DNA of 64,000 nt, from the NCBI GenBank assembly GCA_963726715.1, contig CAVSDF010000006.1:346736-410735 (forward strand). The letters are read 5' to 3'. How positions within the stretch are numbered: the stretch's first letter is position 1; every line of letters begins with the position of its first letter. The notes beneath the pieces were generated by a model, which was not told where the DNA came from, searched no databases, and worked only from the letters and a program-made list of their open reading frames with translations. Both the position numbers and the translations under genes were made by a program. This DNA comes from CAVSDF01 sp963726715. Lineage in GTDB: Bacteria; Bacteroidota; Rhodothermia; Rhodothermales; BA12. This document shows positions 9,009 to 17,607 of the stretch, piece by piece.

Positions 9009-11088
9009 TCAGTCGATGCGGTCGAAGGCGAGGCCGAGGATGCGGCCGGCGAAGACGCGGAAGCCGGTCGGGGCGCCCGATGCGTCGCGGTCGAAGCGGA
9101 GTTCGCCGAGGATGCCGGACGATGTGAAGACGCCGTCGGCGCTCGGGGTGAGGGCGGTGGCGGTGGTCAGCACCGGCGAGCGCACGGTCAGCACGCCGTC
9201 TTCGACGCGAAGGGTGTAGACGACGCCGAGTTCGGCGCTCGCGTAGCGACCGGCGTAGGCCGCGAGCGCGTCGGCGGAGGGGACGTAGGCCGCCGCGCGG
9301 CGCGCGGGCACGTTCTGGCCGCCCTGGTGCCACGTCAGGCGCTCGGCGCGGCCGTCGGCGGCTGCGGTGGAAGGTGGCGGAGGCGGGGACGACGGTGAGG
9401 AAGAACGTCGAGTCGGACGAGGGGAAGATCTCGAAGCGCGGCTGCCCGGTCGCCTGCACGAAGTAGCGCGCGGCGATGCGGCGCCGTGGATGTCGCCGTC
9501 GCGGGCGTGGCGCAGATGTCGGCGGACGTGCTGGCCTCGGCCTCGCGGGTGAAGGTGAGCGTGAAGGTCGGCGCGAGGGCGAAGACGCCGGCGAGGCCGT
9601 CGAAGCGCGCGGGGTCGAAGGGGACGGCGCCGGGCGTCGGGGCGGCCTCGGCGGACGGCGCGTCGAAGCGGTCGGCGAAGAAGGCCGTCACGAGCGCGTG
9701 CGCCTGTGCTTCGGCCGGGTATCCGGCGACGCTGGCGAGGACGACGACGTTGACATCGAGGTCGGGATAGCGCGCCGATGTACGCCGACGATCCGCCCTC
9801 GGCGCCGCCGTGCCCGACGAGCCGCTGCCCGCGGTCGCGCCCGACGAAGAGGCCGAGGCCGTAGGCGAGCGTGTCGCCGCCTGTCGTGAGCGCGCGCGTC
9901 TGCATCGCCCGAAGGGCGTCTCCGCCGACGCGCCCGGTGCCCATGTTGGCGAGCCAGCGGTCGAGGTCTCCGGCGGTCGTCACGATGCCCGTCGCGCCCG
10001 CGCCGTGGTCGATCCCCGAGACGGCGACGAAGCCGGTCTTGCCCGTCGCGTAGCCCTGCGCGGCATCCGGCACGACCTGCCCGCGTCTCCGTCACGACCG
10101 ACGTGTGCGCCATGCCGAGGGGCGCGAAGACGTGCGCCTGCATCCACTCGGGGAACGGCGTGGCGGTCGCGCGCTCGGCGGCAAGGGCGGCGAGCATGTA
10201 GCCGGTGTTGTTGTAGTTGAAGGCCGCGCCGGGCGGGTTCTGCGGCGATGGTTGACGGCGGGCGAGTGCGAGCGCGGCGCCCTCGCCGAGGCGGTCGCCG
10301 AGGTTCCAGCCGGTGAGCAGGCGCGCGTTGAGGATCTCGCGCAGCCCCGACGTGTGCGTGAGGAGGTGGCGCAGCGTCACCGGCCCACCCTCGGCGGGCG
10401 TCACGACCGGCATCTCGGGCACCCAGCGACGCAGGCTGTCGCCGAGCGAGAGGCGCCCGTCGGCGGCGAGGCTGGCGAGGGCGAAGGCGGTGAACTGCTT
10501 CGACACCGACGCGATGTTGACGCGCGTCTCGGTCGTCGCCGGGACGCCGAGCGCGAGGTCGGCGGCGCCCCACGCGCGCTCGTAGACGACGCGTCCGCCC
10601 TGCGAGAGCCGCACGACCGTCGCCGGAACGTCGGGCCGCGCGACGGCGGCGAAGGCCTGATCGGCGCGCCCGGCAGGCGTCGTCGCCACCGGCTCGGCCC
10701 GGTCGACGGCGACGGTCACGCGTCCGGTCGCGCCCTCGAAGGCGTGGACGACGATGCGGTAGCGTCCGGCAGTCGCGGCGGTGAAGGTGAACGTTTCCGG
10801 CCCGCGCGCCGGTCCGTCGAACGACGCGACGCGCACGCCATCCGGCCCCATCACCTCGACGACCGCATCGACGGTCTCCTGCACGACGGCGCCCGAGACG
10901 AACGTCCGCGCGGGCACATCGAGCGTGAAGACGTGCCGCGCCTCGCCTGAGAGCGTCCGCGCGACGGGCGCCTGACCGGCTCGGATCGGCGTCTCGGCTG
11001 TCGGCTGGGCACGAACCGCGACCGGCGCGGCGAGGGTGAGCAGGACAGCAAAACGGGCGGCGGCACGCGTCAGGGCAGGGCGGAGCAT
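9009..11088 (-). CDS. secreted serine hydrolase (beta-lactamase class C-like) with PPC domain, frameshifted
   Basis: Predicted exported serine hydrolase of the penicillin-binding-protein/class C beta-lactamase superfamily. It starts with a signal peptide (residues 1-27, ending VRAQ) and a beta-sandwich resembling a pre-peptidase C-terminal (PPC) domain (about 28-135). The catalytic domain follows. The SxxK motif is SVSK in VNIASVSKQF, the YxN motif is YNN in FNYNNTGYML, and the third motif is HGG in LVGHGGAEGG. A C-terminal beta domain like those of Pab87-type or DUF3471 hydrolases follows. The frame changes several times (near 10,080, 9,770, and at least two between 9,400 and 9,480). The substrate is unknown. 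Confidence 0.75.
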
Positions 11089-11206
11089 CGGGGCAAGAGG
11101 GGAGCGAAGCCGACGGGGTACGGGCGGGGTGGCCTGAGGATGCGGCGTAGCGACCCGGCGTGTGGGTCGGGGGACCTTTGGCCTCCGGTGATGGGGATGG
11201 CGTTCG

Positions 11207-11235
11207 GTAGAGACGCATCGGCGATGCGTCTCTAC
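11207..11235. repeat. REP-like perfect hairpin, family A
   Basis: A 29-base perfect palindrome: GTAGAGACGCATCG, one central G, then its exact reverse complement. It begins with GTAG, the tetranucleotide head typical of RAYT-associated REP sequences, and ends with CTAC. The stop codon of the neighbouring minus-strand gene (TAG, 11232-11234) lies inside it. An identical copy is at 25941-25969. Confidence 0.8.
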
Positions 11236-11858
11236 GCCCCCGGTGTCCCCTCGGCGCGGGCCAGCGCCTCGCGGTGGGCGGTGCGCAGGGCGTCGCGGCT
11301 GCGGTCGCCCGAGAGGAACGGGAAGAGCGCTTCGAGGGCCGCGCGCTCCGAATCGCCCGCTGCCACGACGGCCGTGAACCCCGCCGACATGCCCGGTTCG
11401 AGCCGAAGCGTCCGCGCGATGCTGAAGCCGCCGCCGTGCGACTCGCCCTCCGCACCCCCCACGCCCACGTCTGGCACGAACGTGTGCGCGAGCACGACGC
11501 CCGCGCCCTCGGCGACGACGGCCCCGAGGCCTGGCAGGCGCCGCACCGATCCAAACGCCGGGTCGGCGATTTCCAGACCCGTCGCCACCCACCCGTCGAC
11601 GCCGCCCGTCACCTCGACGCGCCAGACGACCGCCGCATCCGCCACGCGCGCAAGGGCGACCCGGACATCGCCGCCGTCGACGCGCCACGACAATCGCGCC
11701 ACGCCGGGCACGTCGCGCCGCTCAGGCATCCTGAGATCGAGCCCGTGCCCGTCGGGGCCGAGGAGGCGGACGAGCGGGCCGTGGAGCGCGTCGGCGCCGT
11801 TCGCGCGGAACGTGGCCATGCCGTCGTCGGCGAGGGCGGGGGTGAGGAGCGACGGCAT
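11232..11858 (-). CDS. hypothetical protein, 208 aa
   Basis: I do not recognise the family. The protein is rich in Gly, Ala and Val with alternating short hydrophobic stretches. It has no signal peptide or membrane helix, which suggests a beta-rich soluble fold, and its C-terminus is a charged helix. The ATG at 11858 is the first start of a clean frame. Its TAG stop is supplied by the GTAG/CTAC end of the REP hairpin, so the hairpin may have altered the original C-terminus. The serine hydrolase gene starts about 120 bases downstream on the same strand. Confidence 0.6.
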   Translation of the reverse strand: MPSLLTPALADDGMATFRANGADALHGPLVRLLGPDGHGLDLRMPERRDVPGVARLSWRVDGGDVRVALARVADAAVVWRVEVTGGVDGWVATGLEIADPAFGSVRRLPGLGAVVAEGAGVVLAHTFVPDVGVGGAEGESHGGGFSIARTLRLEPGMSAGFTAVVAAGDSERAALEALFPFLSGDRSRDALRTAHREALARAEGTPGA

Positions 11859-11919
11859 GGCGACGGGATAGAGACGGCGAGGACGCAGGTGCCGGGAGCG
11901 GGCACAGGCCGCGCCGCCG

Positions 11920-11926
11920 TACCTTG
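11920..11926 (+). promoter_or_regulatory. putative -7 promoter element of the tRNA cluster
   Basis: TACCTTG lies 23 bases before the first base of the first tRNA gene. It is the same sequence found before aspC-like, moaC and others, and is a likely promoter for the tRNA-tuf transcript. Confidence 0.5.
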
Positions 11927-11949
11927 CTCAGGCGCCAGGCGCAGGCCGC

Positions 11950-12020
11950 GCCCCTGTAGTTCAACGGTAGAATGGCTGATTTGTAATCATCAGATGCGGG
12001 TTCGATTCCCGCCGGGGGCT
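11950..12020 (+). tRNA. tRNA-Thr (anticodon TGT)
   Basis: A 71-base cloverleaf. The acceptor stem GCCCCTG pairs with CGGGGGC with one T-G wobble, the discriminator base is T, and a standard GGTTCGATTCC T-arm is present. The anticodon loop TTTGTAA gives anticodon TGT. One mismatch appears in the anticodon stem. CCA is not encoded. This is the first of four tRNA genes ahead of tuf. Confidence 0.95.
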
Positions 12021-12220
12021 CTTCTCGAATCGCGTTTCTGGCCGTCCACGAACAGTGTCGAGGGGTGGGTGGATCGAAGCGATCTGGAGACGCATCGACG
12101 AGCGTGCTCGTCTGGTGGGGATTCGTCTGCGCAGAGCCTATCCGGCGAGCGCGGCGGGGTGATTTGCGATTCGTCGGCGGTTCAAGGGGTCTTCATTGCC
12201 GGAACGGGGAGTGGGTGCGG

Positions 12221-12227
12221 TAGATTG
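12221..12227 (+). promoter_or_regulatory. putative -7 promoter element before tRNA-Tyr
   Basis: TAGATTG lies 18 bases before the tRNA-Tyr gene, in the unusually long (225-base) gap after the first tRNA. It suggests a second start site for the Tyr-Gly-Thr-tuf segment. Confidence 0.4.
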
Positions 12228-12245
12228 GGCCTCTTCCTTCGCTCC

Positions 12246-12327
12246 GGTGGGATACCCAAGCGGCCAAAGGGGGCTGACTGTAAATCAGCTGTCATCGACT
12301 TCGGAGGTTCGAATCCTTCTCCCACCA
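12246..12327 (+). tRNA. tRNA-Tyr (anticodon GTA)
   Basis: An 82-base class II tRNA with a long variable arm. The acceptor stem GGTGGGA pairs fully with TCCCACC and the discriminator base is A. The anticodon loop is CTGTAAA, giving GTA. CCA is not encoded. Confidence 0.95.
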
Positions 12328-12381
12328 CCGCTCGCCGCTTCCACGGCGGGCCCCGCGCTCCGCGACCGCCGCGGCGCGCCT

Positions 12382-12454
12382 GCGGAAGTAGCTCAGTTGG
12401 TAGAGCGTCAGCCTTCCAAGCTGAATGTCGCGGGTTCGAATCCCGTCTTCCGCT
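12382..12454 (+). tRNA. tRNA-Gly (anticodon TCC)
   Basis: A 73-base cloverleaf. The acceptor stem GCGGAAG pairs fully with CTTCCGC, the D-arm is GCTCAGTTGGTAGAGC, and the T-arm is CGGGTTCGAATCCCG. The anticodon is TCC. It lies 54 bases after tRNA-Tyr. Confidence 0.96.
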
Positions 12455-12465
12455 CCGACATCGCT

Positions 12466-12537
<72 letters not shown>

Positions 12538-12610
12538 CACCGGCGCGTCTCGCCCTCCCGCGGGCCGCGCCTTTTCACGCACCCACCGACTTAATCTCAG
12601 CCCACGCCCC

Positions 12611-13798
12611 ATGGCAAAGGAGACGTTCCAGCGGAACAAGCCCCACGTGAACGTGGGCACGATCGGTCACGTCGACCACGGCAAGACCACCCTCACCGCC
12701 GCCATCACGACGGTGCTCGCCAAGAAAAGCGGCGGCACCGTCCGCTCGTTCGACTCGATCGACAACGCGCCCGAAGAGCGCGAGCGTGGCATCACGATCG
12801 CCACCGCGCACGTCGAGTACGAGACCGAGGCGCGCCACTACGCCCACGTCGACTGCCCCGGCCACGCCGACTACGTCAAGAACATGGTCACGGGAGCCGC
12901 GCAGATGGACGGCGCCATCCTCGTCGTCGCGGCGACCGATGGGCCGATGCCGCAGACGCGCGAGCACATCCTGCTCGCCCGCCAGGTCGGCGTGCCGCAC
13001 ATCGTCGTGTTCATGAACAAGGTCGATCTCGTCGACGACGAGGAGCTCGTCGAGCTCGTCGAGATGGAGGTGCGCGAGCTCCTCGACAAGTACGAGTTCC
13101 CCGGCGACGACACGCCGATCATCAAGGGATCCGCTCTCGGGGCGCTCAACGGCGACGAGAAGTGGGAGGCCTCGGTCATGGAGCTCATGGACGCGGTCGA
13201 CACGTTCATCCCGACGCCCGAGCGTGCGACGGACAAGCCGTTCCTGATGCCCGTCGAAGACGTGTTCTCGATCACGGGCCGCGGCACGGTGGTCACGGGC
13301 CGCATCGAGCGCGGGATCGTGAAGGTTCAGGAGGCCGTCGAGATCATCGGCATCCGCGAGGAGAAGCAGATGAGCGTGGTGACGGGCGTGGAGATGTTCC
13401 GCAAGCTTCTCGACCAGGGTCAGGCGGGCGACAACGTGGGCCTTCTGCTTCGCGGCGTCGACAAGGACTCGGTCGAGCGCGGCATGGTGGTGTGCAAGCC
13501 GAACTCGGTGAAGCCGCACAAGAAGTTTGAGGCGGAGGTGTACGTTCTGAGCAAGGAGGAGGGTGGTCGTCACACGCCGTTTTTGAAGGGGTACCGCCCG
13601 CAGTTCTACTTCCGGACGACGGACGTGACGGGTGACATCGAGCTTCAGGAGGGCGTCGAGATGGTGATGCCGGGCGAGAACACGCGCTTCGAGGTGACGC
13701 TGATTCAGCCGATCGCGATGGAGGAGGGTCTGCGCTTCGCCATCCGCGAGGGCGGGCGCACCGTCGGCGCCGGTGTCGTCGCCAAAATCCTCGACTGA
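12611..13798 (+). CDS. tuf: elongation factor Tu
   Basis: GTPase that delivers aminoacyl-tRNA to the ribosomal A site. The 395-residue length is normal. Visible motifs are the P-loop GHVDHGKT at residues 19-26, the switch I RGITI segment, DCPGHADYVKNM, and NKVD, followed by the two beta-barrel domains. The ATG at 12611 gives the usual MAKETFQRNKPHVNVG start. It lies 73 bases after tRNA-Thr, so tRNAs and tuf probably share a transcript, and tRNA-Trp and secE follow. No frameshift is present. Confidence 0.99.
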   Translation: MAKETFQRNKPHVNVGTIGHVDHGKTTLTAAITTVLAKKSGGTVRSFDSIDNAPEERERGITIATAHVEYETEARHYAHVDCPGHADYVKNMVTGAAQMDGAILVVAATDGPMPQTREHILLARQVGVPHIVVFMNKVDLVDDEELVELVEMEVRELLDKYEFPGDDTPIIKGSALGALNGDEKWEASVMELMDAVDTFIPTPERATDKPFLMPVEDVFSITGRGTVVTGRIERGIVKVQEAVEIIGIREEKQMSVVTGVEMFRKLLDQGQAGDNVGLLLRGVDKDSVERGMVVCKPNSVKPHKKFEAEVYVLSKEEGGRHTPFLKGYRPQFYFRTTDVTGDIELQEGVEMVMPGENTRFEVTLIQPIAMEEGLRFAIREGGRTVGAGVVAKILD

Positions 13799-13869
13799 TT
13801 TCGAGACGCGGGCCGTGGATGCGACGCGCAGGGCGATGCCCGGCACGCCGCGTCCGCGGCCCGTCTCAT

Positions 13870-13942
<73 letters not shown>

Positions 13943-14011
13943 CCCCCACAGATCGCGCCCCGAGCGGCGCGGCATTCACCGATGAGGAGCCTCGGCTTCC
14001 CAACCCCGACG

Positions 14012-14200
14012 ATGGCAAACAAAGCGACCGACTACCTCAACGAGGTCAACAAGGAGATGCGCAAGGTGAGCTGGCCGTCGCGCCAGGAGCTCATCTCGAA
14101 CACGACGATCACGCTCGTCTCGTCGCTCATCTTCGCACTCCTCGTTTTCAGCGCCGACCGCGTCATCAGCACCGTCCTCGAACTCGTCTACGGAGCCTGA
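14012..14200 (+). CDS. secE: preprotein translocase subunit SecE
   Basis: Small essential subunit of the SecYEG channel, 62 residues with a single C-terminal membrane segment (about 32-52). This is the short form seen in most bacteria outside gamma-Proteobacteria. The cytoplasmic amphipathic part has the family core EMRKVSWPSRQEL. The ATG at 14012 is chosen over an upstream in-frame ATG whose extra residues overlap tRNA-Trp. nusG starts 4 bases after the stop, so the two are co-transcribed. Confidence 0.95.
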   Translation: MANKATDYLNEVNKEMRKVSWPSRQELISNTTITLVSSLIFALLVFSADRVISTVLELVYGA

Positions 14201-14204
14201 CCCC

Positions 14205-14759
14205 ATGAAGCGAGAGACCGCACGCAAGTGGTACGTCATCCGGACGTACTCGGGCCACGAGAAGAAGGTCAAGATCGCCCTCGAACGTGAGATCGAGGAG
14301 CAGGGCCTGCACGACAAGGTCGCCGAGATCGTCATCCCGGTCGAGACCGTCTTCGAGATGCGGGCGGGCAAGAAGAAGACGAAGGAGAAGGTCCTCTTCT
14401 CGGGCTACGTCTTCGTCAATGTGCTGCTCGATCTCTCGGTCAAGCACGTCATCCTCGGCTTGCAGTCCGTGACCGGCTTCCTCACGCAGGGGCAGGGCGA
14501 CGAACCGGCGGCGCTGCGCCCCGACGAGGTCCTGCGCATGATCGGGCGCATGGAGCAGGTCGAGGCGCTCGGCGAGCAGCCGGAGTTCCCGTTCAAGCCG
14601 GGCGACGCGGTGCGCATTGTCGATGGGCGCTTCAACAACTTCGAGGGCACGGTCGAGGAGGTCTACCCGGACAAGAAGAAGGTCAAGGTCATGGTGCCGA
14701 TCTTCGGGCGCAAGACGCCGATCGAGCTCGACTACGTCGCCATCGAACACCACAACTGA
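14205..14759 (+). CDS. nusG: transcription antitermination protein NusG
   Basis: Transcription elongation factor that binds the RNA polymerase clamp and links it to Rho or ribosomal S10. The 184-residue product starts with ARKWYVIRTYSGHEKKV (NGN domain). It ends with a KOW domain containing GDAVRIVDGRFNNFEGTVEEV at about 128-148. The length is standard, with no extra inserted domain. It is tightly coupled to secE and followed by a 215-base leader before rplK. Confidence 0.98.
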   Translation: MKRETARKWYVIRTYSGHEKKVKIALEREIEEQGLHDKVAEIVIPVETVFEMRAGKKKTKEKVLFSGYVFVNVLLDLSVKHVILGLQSVTGFLTQGQGDEPAALRPDEVLRMIGRMEQVEALGEQPEFPFKPGDAVRIVDGRFNNFEGTVEEVYPDKKKVKVMVPIFGRKTPIELDYVAIEHHN

Positions 14760-14906
14760 TCGCGCTGCTTGTGGGCCTGTTCGTCTGATCGGTTGCTGAC
14801 CGAACGACGGACGCCCGGCGCGTCTTCACCGGCGCTTCCCGGCGCGTGCGGAACGGGGCGCGTGCGATCCGCTACAACGTTGGCTCCGCTCGTCCGCGGA
14901 GCCTGC

Positions 14907-14913
14907 TACTTTC
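14907..14913 (+). promoter_or_regulatory. putative -7 promoter element of the rplK operon
   Basis: TACTTTC lies 61 bases before the rplK ATG in the longest gap of the secE-rplL segment. It is close to TA-N-N-TTTG. It may give the ribosomal protein genes a promoter separate from nusG. Confidence 0.4.
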
Positions 14914-14974
14914 AACTCTCCATCCCAACCAGCGGGAGTCCTCAACTGCGAGGACGCATGCACCGCTCGACGCT

Positions 14975-15406
14975 ATGGCCAAGAAAATCGACAGCTACAT
15001 CAAGCTGCAAGTCAAGGGCGGACAGGCCAACCCGGCTCCGCCGATCGGTCCTGCGCTCGGCTCCAAGGGTGTCAATATCATGGAGTTCTGCAAGCGGTTC
15101 AACGCCGATACGCAGGACAAGATGGGCGTCGTCCTGCCGACCGTGATTACGGTCTACACGGACAAGAGCTTCACGTTCGTCATCAAAAGCCCGCCCGCGG
15201 CGATCCTGCTCATGCAGGCCGCCAAGGTGCAGAAGGGCGCCGCCGACCCGCTCAAGGAGAGCATCGGCACGGTGACGTGGGACGACTGCCTCGCCATCGC
15301 CGAGACCAAGAAGGACGACCTCAACGCCGCGAGCCGCGAGGCCGCCGCGTCGATGGTCGCCGGAACGGCGCGCTCGATGGGCCTCAAGGTCGAAGGCCGC
15401 CCGTAA
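14975..15406 (+). CDS. rplK: 50S ribosomal protein L11
   Basis: L11 (uL11) of the GTPase-associated stalk base, 143 residues. It has the conserved N-terminus IKLQVKGGQANPAPPIGPALG and the rRNA-binding C-terminal domain ending ARSMGLKVEG. The ATG at 14975 gives MAKKIDSY; 43 in-frame upstream residues are leader sequence. It is the first gene of the rplKAJL group. Confidence 0.98.
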   Translation: MAKKIDSYIKLQVKGGQANPAPPIGPALGSKGVNIMEFCKRFNADTQDKMGVVLPTVITVYTDKSFTFVIKSPPAAILLMQAAKVQKGAADPLKESIGTVTWDDCLAIAETKKDDLNAASREAAASMVAGTARSMGLKVEGRP

Positions 15407-15519
15407 CGGCAGCCCTTCGGATGCACGCCGCGCTCTTTGATTGGAGCCGCGGCGGCGATTTCCTCCACCTGCGGGAGCCGGGCTGAGTCCGGCGCTTGGA
15501 CCGCACAACGCACACACCC

Positions 15520-16233
15520 ATGGCCAAGACTGTCAAGCGCCTCCGCGAGGCGCAGCAGGCCATCGAGGCGGCCGGCACCGCGCCGTTCGACCTCGAGACG
15601 GCGTCGCAACTCGTCAAGAAGACGTCCCGCGCCAAGTTCACCGAGTCCGTCGACATCGACGTTCGCCTCGGCGTCGACCCGCGCCACGCCGACCAGATGG
15701 TCCGCGGCACGGTCACCCTCCCGAACGGCACCGGCAAGTCGGTGCGCGTGCTCGTGCTCGCCAGCGCGGGCAAGCAGCAGGAGGCCATCGACGCAGGCGC
15801 CGAGTACGTCGGCCTCGACGACCTCGTCGCCAAGATTCAAGGGGAGAACTGGTTCGAGTTCGACGTGATGATCGCCACGCCCGACGTGATGGGCGCGGTC
15901 GGACGCCTCGGACGCCTCCTCGGCCCTCGCGGGCTGATGCCGAACCCCAAGTCGGGCACGGTCACGATGGACGTCGGGCAGGCGGTTCAGGACGTGAAGG
16001 CGGGCAAGATCGACTTCCGCGTCGATAAGAACGGCGGGCTGCACACGTCGATCGGCAAGGCGTCGTTCAGCGCCGAGCAGATCCGCGAGAACGCGGAGGC
16101 CTTCATCAAGGAGGTCGTGCGTCTTCGCCCGGCAGCCGCCAAGGGCACCTACGTCAAGAGCATCACGCTCTCGACGACCATGGGCCCCGGCATCGCCATC
16201 GACCGCAACGTCGCCACCGGCGGCGCTCGCTGA
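15520..16233 (+). CDS. rplA: 50S ribosomal protein L1
   Basis: L1 (uL1) of the ribosomal E-site stalk, 237 residues. It contains the family signature PLIRLGRLLGPRGLMPNPK-like stretch, here GRLLGPRGLMPNPKSGTVT near residues 131-149. L1 often autoregulates its operon by binding its own mRNA. The 113-base leader before this gene could hold such a site, but I could not fold it with confidence. The start is the ATG at 15520 (MAKTVKRL) rather than an ATG eight codons earlier. Confidence 0.98.
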   Translation: MAKTVKRLREAQQAIEAAGTAPFDLETASQLVKKTSRAKFTESVDIDVRLGVDPRHADQMVRGTVTLPNGTGKSVRVLVLASAGKQQEAIDAGAEYVGLDDLVAKIQGENWFEFDVMIATPDVMGAVGRLGRLLGPRGLMPNPKSGTVTMDVGQAVQDVKAGKIDFRVDKNGGLHTSIGKASFSAEQIRENAEAFIKEVVRLRPAAAKGTYVKSITLSTTMGPGIAIDRNVATGGAR

Positions 16234-16265
16234 TCCATCCATTTTAGACTTCGGAGGATTTCGCC

Positions 16266-16808
16266 ATGGCGATGACCAAAGACCAGAAGATGACGCTGAT
16301 CGACGAGATCGAGTCGAAGCTCAAGCAGCACCCCACCGTATACCTGACGAACGCGTCGGGCCTGTCGGTGGCCGAGTCCAACGACCTGCGCACGCGGTTC
16401 CGCGACGCCGGTGTGGACTTCAAGGTGTACAAGAACACGTTCGTGCGCCTTGCGATGGACCGCATCGGCGGGTACGACGAGGTTTACGAGCACCTGAGTG
16501 GCCCGACCGCCGTCGCGCTCTCGTCTGAGCCGGCGCTGCCGGCGAAGGTGATCCGCGACTTCCTCAAGGGGAAGGAGCGGAAGCTGCCCGAGGTGAAGGG
16601 CGCCTACATCGACGGCGCCGTCTACGGCGGCGGCACGCTCGAAGCGCTCGCGGCCCTCAAGGGCAAGAACGAGCTCCTCGGCGACGTGATCGGCCTGCTG
16701 CTCTCGCCCGCCTCGACCGTCATCAGCGCGCTCCAGAGCGCCGGTGGCAGCATCGCAGGCATCGTGCAGACCCTCGCCGAGCGCGAAGGCGCCGAGAACG
16801 AAGGCTGA
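16266..16808 (+). CDS. rplJ: 50S ribosomal protein L10
   Basis: L10 (uL10) anchors the L7/L12 dimers to the stalk base. The product has 180 residues, with the N-terminal rRNA-binding domain and a C-terminal helix for L7/L12. GGAGGA (16253-16258) lies seven bases before the ATG. This is one of the few clear Shine-Dalgarno sequences in the window, where most genes lack one. It sits 32 bases after rplA. Confidence 0.97.
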   Translation: MAMTKDQKMTLIDEIESKLKQHPTVYLTNASGLSVAESNDLRTRFRDAGVDFKVYKNTFVRLAMDRIGGYDEVYEHLSGPTAVALSSEPALPAKVIRDFLKGKERKLPEVKGAYIDGAVYGGGTLEALAALKGKNELLGDVIGLLLSPASTVISALQSAGGSIAGIVQTLAEREGAENEG

Positions 16809-16925
16809 GCGCCTCCACACTTCGCGCCGCCCTCAGGACGGCGCACCCAGACACACCCCATCCTCCTCAATCAGCCGCGTAGCCCATTCGGGCACTGACC
16901 GCGGCCGGAATCCCAACCCATCCCC

Positions 16926-17303
16926 ATGGCCGATATCAACGCCCTCGCAGAGCAGCTCGTCAACCTCACCATCAAAGAGGCCTCCGAGCTCGCCAAGGTT
17001 CTCGAAGAGACCTACGGCATCAAGCCCGCCGCCACCGCCGTCGCCATGGCCGCCCCGGCCGCCGGTGGCGATGCCCCCGTCGCCGTTGAGCAGACCGAGT
17101 TCACGGTCGTCCTCAAGGCCGCCGGTGCCAGCAAGATCAACGTGATCAAGGAAGTCCGCGCGATCACGGGCCTCGGCCTCAAGGAGGCCAAGGACCTCGT
17201 CGACGGCGCCCCGCAGAACGTCAAGGAGAACGTCTCCAAGGAAGAGGCCGAGAAGCTCCGCGACCAGCTCGTGGGCGTCGGCGCCGAAGTCGAGCTCAAG
17301 TGA
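16926..17303 (+). CDS. rplL: 50S ribosomal protein L7/L12
   Basis: Stalk protein that recruits translational GTPases, 125 residues. An N-terminal dimerisation helix pair is followed by an Ala/Pro hinge at about 36-50. The C-terminal domain has EFTVVLKAAGASKINVIK and the GLGLKEAKDLVDG surface contacted by elongation factors. The length and order after rplJ are normal. Confidence 0.98.
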   Translation: MADINALAEQLVNLTIKEASELAKVLEETYGIKPAATAVAMAAPAAGGDAPVAVEQTEFTVVLKAAGASKINVIKEVRAITGLGLKEAKDLVDGAPQNVKENVSKEEAEKLRDQLVGVGAEVELK

Positions 17304-17607
17304 TTCGCGTGCGCGCTCCCAACACCGCACACACATAGCGTCTCTGGCGGAAGCCGGCTTCCCACGTGGGAGGTCGGCTCTCCGCGTCTCTGCCTCTTGC
17401 AGGCCGCCTCGTTGCAGGCACAAACTTCGCGCACGGCGAGGCGACTCGGGAGAACCGGGGGCGCCTCCCCCTGTTCGCGCTTTGATCGGGTCGCGCCGAC
17501 CCCGAACCCCTGTCGGCGCCGGACTTACGGGCAGCACCCGGCTGCCCGAACGACACCGCCTCGCCGCTCTCCTGCGGCAGGCCCCACGCACAGCACCCGA
17601 CTCCTCT
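17304..17607. other. rplL-rpoB spacer with small palindromes
   Basis: A spacer of 304 bases with no gene. It contains adjoining palindromes GAAGCCGGCTTC (17350-17361) and CCCACGTGGG (17361-17370). In many bacteria this spacer carries an attenuator that reduces rpoBC transcription relative to rplJL. These hairpins could serve that role but lack a U-tract. Confidence 0.35.

Noticed and set aside
12061..12120. A further REP-like hairpin near 12,087 (GAGACGCATCG then GACGAGC-GT-GCTCGTC)
   Set aside because: The left part resembles family A, but the hairpin is a different short palindrome with no GTAG head or CTAC end. It may be a decayed copy, but I cannot support it.
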